Source of the DNA: DATLCI01 sp046714215
GTDB lineage: Bacteria; Acidobacteriota; Terriglobia; Terriglobales; Acidobacteriaceae
Assembly (NCBI GenBank): GCA_046714215.1
Contig: JBKKBM010000256.1
Coordinates: 1-9,028 of the forward strand
Length of the DNA: 9,028 bases
Reading direction: 5' to 3'
In this document: positions 6,247 to 9,028 of the stretch, one piece after another
Numbering within the stretch: the stretch's first letter is position 1
How the letters are laid out: each line of letters opens with the position of its first letter
The notes under the pieces: model-generated
The model's input: the letters and a program-made list of their open reading frames with translations, nothing else
The model's database searches: none
Told to the model about the DNA's origin: nothing
Position numbers and translations under genes: made by a program

Positions 6247-7932
6247 CTACTTTTTACCGGGACCAAAGATGACAACGCCGGGGCGCTCGCCCGTGTGCTG
6301 GCCGTTTTCGAGCACAACTTTGCCATTCACGATAACGACGTCAATGCCTTCGCCGTACTGGTGCGGATTCTCAAACGTTGCCTTATCGATGACCTTGGCT
6401 TCGTCAACGATGACGACGTCCGCCTTCATGTCTTTGCGCAGCAGCCCGCGGTCATGGATGCCCATCTGCTGCGCGGCGAGCGACGTCATCTTGCGGATGG
6501 CATTCTCCAGCGTGATCACCTTCTGCTCGCGCACGTAGCGCCCCAATACGCGCGGGAACGTCCCGTACGAGCGCGGATGCGGCTTACCGCTGCTGAGGCG
6601 CGAGCTGGGATCCATATTCAACGCACTGCCGTCCGAGCCCACGCTCACCCACGGCTGCTGCATGGCCAGGCGCACATCGTCTTCATGCATGGCGAAGTAG
6701 ACCATGCCGACGTTGCCGCCTTCCTCCAGCAGCAAGTCCGCCACCGTATCGAACTCCGGTTTGTTGAGCGCGAGGGCGACGTCGGCGATGCTCTTCCCTT
6801 CCCACTTTTTATTCGCGTCGGTGCGCATGCGCGCCACGATGGCCGCCTTCCAGTCATTGCCGCTGCGCGCCATGCTCTCCGCCGTGGCCACGCGGATCTT
6901 TTCGCGTTGGGCGGGGTCGCGCAACCGCTCGAGCAGTTTGCGCGTGCCGCCATCGGAGGCCCAGTCAGGCAAGCGCGCCGTCAGCCCGGTGGAACTAGCG
7001 ATGTAGGGATACTGGTCCGCCGTGACTTCCACCCCGCGCGCCCGGGCCGCGTTGATCTGCGCGATGGCCTCGCCGATCTTGCCCCATGAATTCTTGCCGG
7101 ACACTTTGAAGTGCATGATGTGGACCGGCAGCCGTGCCTCTTCGCCGATGCGGATCGTCTCGGCGATGGCGTCGGTGATGTTCAACCCCTCGCTGCGCAT
7201 GTGCACGGAGTAAATCCCTCCATGGCGCGCTGCCACTTTCGCCAACTCGACGATCTCTTCGGTCTTGGCAAAGCTGTTAGGCTCGTAGATGAGTCCCGCG
7301 GAGAGTCCCATGGCGCCGTCGCGCATCGCCTGGTCAACGATGGCGCGCATCTTCTCAAGTTCTTCCGGCGTGGGCGGGCGATCATCGTCGCCCATGGCGC
7401 ACGAGCGCACATCGCCCATGCCTACGAACGACGCCACATTCACGGAGATCTTGTCTTTCTTGAGCCGCTTGAAATATCCCTTGAAGTCTGTCCAATCGAT
7501 TTTCAGCGGGTCGGGATCGGGGGTTACCGCAGAAGCGGGAGCAGGGGTAGGCGCCGGGGTCGCATTCGCTTCCGCTGGTGGCTGCGGACGTGGACATCGC
7601 GGCGCCGCCGATCCGGATTCGCCCAGGATCTCCGTCGTCACCCCCTGGCGGATCTTCCCCTGCGCCTCCCCCTCGCGCAGGATGGAGATGTCGGAATGAG
7701 AGTGCATGTCGATAAATCCGGGGACCACGAGCCGTCCGGCGGCATCGATCTCGCGCTTCCCGCGGCCGTCGAAGCGGCCCACCCGCGCGATCTTGTCCTG
7801 CTTGATGGCGACATCGCCCTTAAACCATGGATTCCCACTGCCATCCACGATGCGGGCATTACGTATAACCAGGTCGTAATCTTCAGCCGAGACGAACGAG
7901 ACCAGCAACAGCAGTACCAGGAGAATGCGCAT
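6247..7932 (-). CDS. Secreted N-acyl-D-amino-acid deacylase-like amidohydrolase
   Basis: A 561-residue metal hydrolase of the D-aminoacylase branch of the amidohydrolase superfamily, expected to remove acyl groups from N-acyl-D-amino acids or related amides outside the cytoplasm. A signal peptide (1-16, MRILLVLLLLVSFVSA) leads into the N-terminal beta domain (YDLVIRNARIVDGSG). The barrel follows with HSH (His77, His79), His244 in YSVHMRSEG, His274/Lys276 in HIMHFK, and catalytic Asp434 in VGSDGS. The C-terminal beta domain ends in VNGKVVLENGQHTGERPG. In D-aminoacylase a cysteine in GNCG bridges the metals; here the aligned segment is GESG (104-107) with Ser106. Residues 111-142 form a Pro/Ala-rich insertion between that loop and the barrel. 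The ATG at 7932 has no ribosome binding site, but a TACAAT lies 7 nt upstream. The fold and class are sure; the substrate is not. Confidence 0.88.
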   Translation of the reverse strand: MRILLVLLLLVSFVSAEDYDLVIRNARIVDGSGNPWFKGDVAIKQDKIARVGRFDGRGKREIDAAGRLVVPGFIDMHSHSDISILREGEAQGKIRQGVTTEILGESGSAAPRCPRPQPPAEANATPAPTPAPASAVTPDPDPLKIDWTDFKGYFKRLKKDKISVNVASFVGMGDVRSCAMGDDDRPPTPEELEKMRAIVDQAMRDGAMGLSAGLIYEPNSFAKTEEIVELAKVAARHGGIYSVHMRSEGLNITDAIAETIRIGEEARLPVHIMHFKVSGKNSWGKIGEAIAQINAARARGVEVTADQYPYIASSTGLTARLPDWASDGGTRKLLERLRDPAQREKIRVATAESMARSGNDWKAAIVARMRTDANKKWEGKSIADVALALNKPEFDTVADLLLEEGGNVGMVYFAMHEDDVRLAMQQPWVSVGSDGSALNMDPSSRLSSGKPHPRSYGTFPRVLGRYVREQKVITLENAIRKMTSLAAQQMGIHDRGLLRKDMKADVVIVDEAKVIDKATFENPHQYGEGIDVVIVNGKVVLENGQHTGERPGVVIFGPGKK

Positions 7933-7939
7933 GGCGGGG

Positions 7940-7945
7940 ATTGTA
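7940..7945 (-). promoter_or_regulatory. Candidate -10 element placing a leaderless start on the amidohydrolase
   Basis: TACAAT on the minus strand matches 5 of 6 bases of the -10 consensus and ends 7 nt before the ATG at 7932, so transcription would begin at or beside the start codon. No good -35 is seen at 16-18 bp (the best, TTGCAG at 7967-7972, is 21 bp away), which keeps this call weak. Confidence 0.3.
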
Positions 7946-8047
7946 ACGGATTGAAGGCGTCATGCCCTGCAACCCCTACGTCACTCCGCAAATAAAAACC
8001 TTTTTTACCTTTAAGTTCGCCGGTATCAACAACATGACTCCAACATC

Positions 8048-8077
8048 TTGATTCTACACGGGTTAAAGGTAGATAAT
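8048..8077 (+). promoter_or_regulatory. Candidate plus-strand promoter far upstream of the S9 peptidase
   Basis: TTGATT (8048-8053, 4 of 6) and GATAAT (8072-8077, 5 of 6) are separated by 18 bp. A transcript from here would begin near 8084 and carry about 360 nt before the peptidase ATG, or it could be a separate non-coding RNA. It lies in AT-richer DNA where chance matches are more frequent. Confidence 0.35.
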
Positions 8078-8186
8078 ACAAAACAAACCACTTACAGACA
8101 TGGATGCTGCGGTTTACTCCTTATGTTAAGGGGTTTTAATCCCCCACCCCCCTGGTTATTCCTGGAATCAACGAGTTAGCGAGGGG

Positions 8187-8195
8187 TTATCCACA
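8187..8195 (+). promoter_or_regulatory. Consensus DnaA box
   Basis: TTATCCACA is an exact match to the strong DnaA-binding 9-mer. It is the only exact copy noticed in the window. A fixed 9-mer is expected by chance about 0.07 times on both strands of 9 kb. It lies between two candidate promoters in the intergenic region. One box alone does not make an origin. Confidence 0.45.
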
Positions 8196-8355
8196 GTCAC
8201 TAATTTCCTCCGATCGAACACCCTACAACTGCTCCTCCAAAAGCGCTAACGTCGTAAATTCCCTTAGCCACCGCGACAAAGCCCGTATGAGATTGCTACT
8301 TCAGCGCTGTCGAGGTGCTTTCGCACAGCCTGCTTGGCGAAAATGGAAATAGCAC

Positions 8356-8383
8356 TTCCCATCCCGTTTCGATTCGCTAAAAT
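8356..8383 (+). promoter_or_regulatory. Candidate proximal promoter of the S9 peptidase
   Basis: TTCCCA (8356-8361, 4 of 6) and TAAAAT (8378-8383, 5 of 6) are 16 bp apart and would give a leader of about 50 nt before the ATG at 8442. The -10 is good, the -35 mediocre. Confidence 0.35.
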
Positions 8384-8441
8384 TGGGGCTACCTCTCCTG
8401 TTGAATGTGGAATCTGCTCTTGGCCCCATGGAGTTGCCCCG

Positions 8442-9028
8442 ATGAAAGTTTTGCGCCTGTTTTGCTTCGCTCTACACCTGTGTCTTGCGATGCCGGCGTC
8501 TGCCGGACGGCACCTGACGATTGACGATCTGATGAAATATCGCAACGCCTCGGCGGTCGAATTGTCGCCAGATGGCTCGCGGGCGGTGTTTGTTGTCACG
8601 CAGCCCAACTTCGACGAGAACGTCATGCGCAGCAACCTCTACCTGTTAGGTGCGAGCGGCGCGGCAGTCCAGTTGACCAATGGGCCGAGGCATGATGAGC
8701 AGCCGCGCTGGTCGTCCGACGGCAAATGGATCGCGTTTGTCAGCGATCGCGATGCCAAGCCGGCAAAGGCAGGGAAGCGGCAGGTGTGGGTGATTTCGTC
8801 CGATGGCGGCGAAGCCTGGCAGCTTACGCGCGGCACGCAGACCATCGTGGCGGTGGAGTGGGCGCCTGACGGCAAGCATCTCGCGGTCGTAGCCACCGAA
8901 GCGCCGAGCGATGAAGAAGAAAAACGCACCAGAGACAAAGACGATGCCGTCATCGTGGACCACAATCACAAGATGGGCCGCATTTATCTGATCTCGGTGC
9001 CTGACGGCAAGGCCGAGCTGCTCTACGC
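8442..9028 (+). CDS. Secreted S9-family (prolyl oligopeptidase) peptidase, N-terminal part
   Basis: The first 195 codons of a larger gene that leaves the window at the right edge. The ATG at 8442 has GGAG (8430-8433) eight nt upstream. A signal peptide (MKVLRLFCFALHLCLAMPASA, cleavage near residue 21) is followed by LTIDDLMKYRNASAVELSPDGSRAVF, the standard opening of secreted dipeptidyl- and acylaminoacyl-peptidase-like S9 enzymes. Repeated propeller-blade motifs follow: SPDGSRAVF (42-50), SSDGKWIAFVSDR (91-103), VWVISSDGGEAWQLT (115-129) and APDGKHLAVV (141-150). An acidic/basic stretch rich in Asp, Glu and Lys (156-168) leads to VIVDHNHKMGRIYLISV. Such propellers gate access to a C-terminal alpha/beta-hydrolase domain with a Ser-Asp-His triad, which is outside the window. 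It could in principle be a TolB-like propeller protein without a peptidase domain, but the opening sequence favours S9. Confidence 0.85.
   Translation, partial: MKVLRLFCFALHLCLAMPASAGRHLTIDDLMKYRNASAVELSPDGSRAVFVVTQPNFDENVMRSNLYLLGASGAAVQLTNGPRHDEQPRWSSDGKWIAFVSDRDAKPAKAGKRQVWVISSDGGEAWQLTRGTQTIVAVEWAPDGKHLAVVATEAPSDEEEKRTRDKDDAVIVDHNHKMGRIYLISVPDGKAELLY

Larger units (their letters stand above)
7933..8441. other. Gene-free AT-richer intergenic region
   Basis: About 510 bp between two divergently transcribed genes holds no convincing reading frame or RNA gene. The first half (about 7990-8165) is clearly AT-richer than the surrounding coding DNA and contains short A/T runs (7995-8006) and the C-rich block at 8141-8152. 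It also holds a consensus DnaA box (8187-8195) and two plus-strand promoter-like pairs (8048-8077 and 8356-8383), listed separately. I searched it by eye for tRNA T-arms, terminators and long repeats and found none that hold up. Confidence 0.6.

Noticed and set aside
6196..7089. Plus-strand open frame of about 297 codons
   Set aside because: Antisense to the D-aminoacylase-like gene, which carries clear catalytic motifs; the shadow product has biased His/Arg/Ala composition and no ribosome binding site.
8006..8071. 9-bp inverted repeat (8006-8014 and 8063-8071) separated by 48 nt
   Set aside because: In AT-rich DNA of this length one such pair is expected by chance about every second region; the intervening sequence does not extend the stem.
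7638..8081. Minus-strand open frame extending into the intergenic region
   Set aside because: Most of it overlaps the start of the D-aminoacylase-like gene in another frame, and the part outside (7933-8081) is AT-rich with no coding character.
8131..8154. C-rich block (G-rich on the minus strand) as a G-quadruplex or terminator
   Set aside because: Only two long G-tracts are present and no U-run follows the weak 4-bp GGGG/CCCC stem, so neither structure is well supported.
8195..8225. Minus-strand GTTCGATC resembling a tRNA T-arm
   Set aside because: No matching acceptor stem, D-arm or anticodon arm at the required distances.
8428..8445. Five-codon upstream frame overlapping the S9 peptidase start by ATGA
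   Set aside because: Its ATG overlaps the ribosome binding site of the peptidase and it has none of its own; most likely chance.
8264..8965. Minus-strand open frames opposite the S9 peptidase
   Set aside because: They are antisense shadows of the propeller-coding region; the plus frame has a signal peptide, a ribosome binding site and repeated PDG blades.

Overview
The window looks like chromosomal DNA of a Gram-negative bacterium with fairly high GC. Gram-negative is supported by an LPS-precursor gene (kdsB), a periplasmic adaptor protein and several Sec-type signal peptides. The mix of secreted amidohydrolases, an S9 peptidase and a YbhGFR-like efflux cassette suggests Acidobacteriota (Terriglobia). 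That placement is inference from gene style, not from a marker gene.

Layout. At the left edge (1-158, minus) is the N-terminus of a secreted amidohydrolase. It diverges from a small periplasmic LTxxQ (Spy/CpxP-like) protein (344-841, plus). A hairpin with T-runs on both sides (866-900) separates that gene from a long minus-strand transcription unit that converges on it. Read in its own direction, the unit starts at about 6177 with a promoter overlapping a perfect 7+5+7 palindrome. It continues through a TetR regulator (6136-5444), a HlyD/YbhG-like membrane fusion protein (5444-4371), an ABC ATPase (4374-3391), an ABC-2 permease (3391-2228), kdsB (2182-1445) and an unrecognised 148-residue protein (1386-940). 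The first four genes overlap by 1, 4 and 1 nt and form one translationally coupled efflux module. This closely resembles the E. coli CecR (TetR)/YbhG-YbhF-YbhS-YbhR system, but with a single permease gene. kdsB and the unknown gene follow at short distances, and the gap between them carries two degenerate heptanucleotide repeat arrays.

Upstream of the efflux unit, on the same strand, is a complete secreted N-acyl-D-amino-acid deacylase-like amidohydrolase (7932-6247). It carries a Pro/Ala-rich insertion and lacks the family's bridging cysteine. A gene-free stretch of about 510 bp (7933-8441) follows. It is AT-richer than its surroundings and holds a consensus DnaA box and candidate promoters. 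The right edge is the N-terminal beta-propeller part of a secreted S9 (prolyl oligopeptidase family) peptidase (8442 to the end).

Functionally the centre of the window is a self-regulated envelope or efflux operon: the repressor senses a compound, then adaptor, ATPase and permease export it, with an LPS Kdo-activating enzyme and a conserved-looking unknown protein downstream. No RNA genes, CRISPR arrays, insertion sequences or phage genes were seen.
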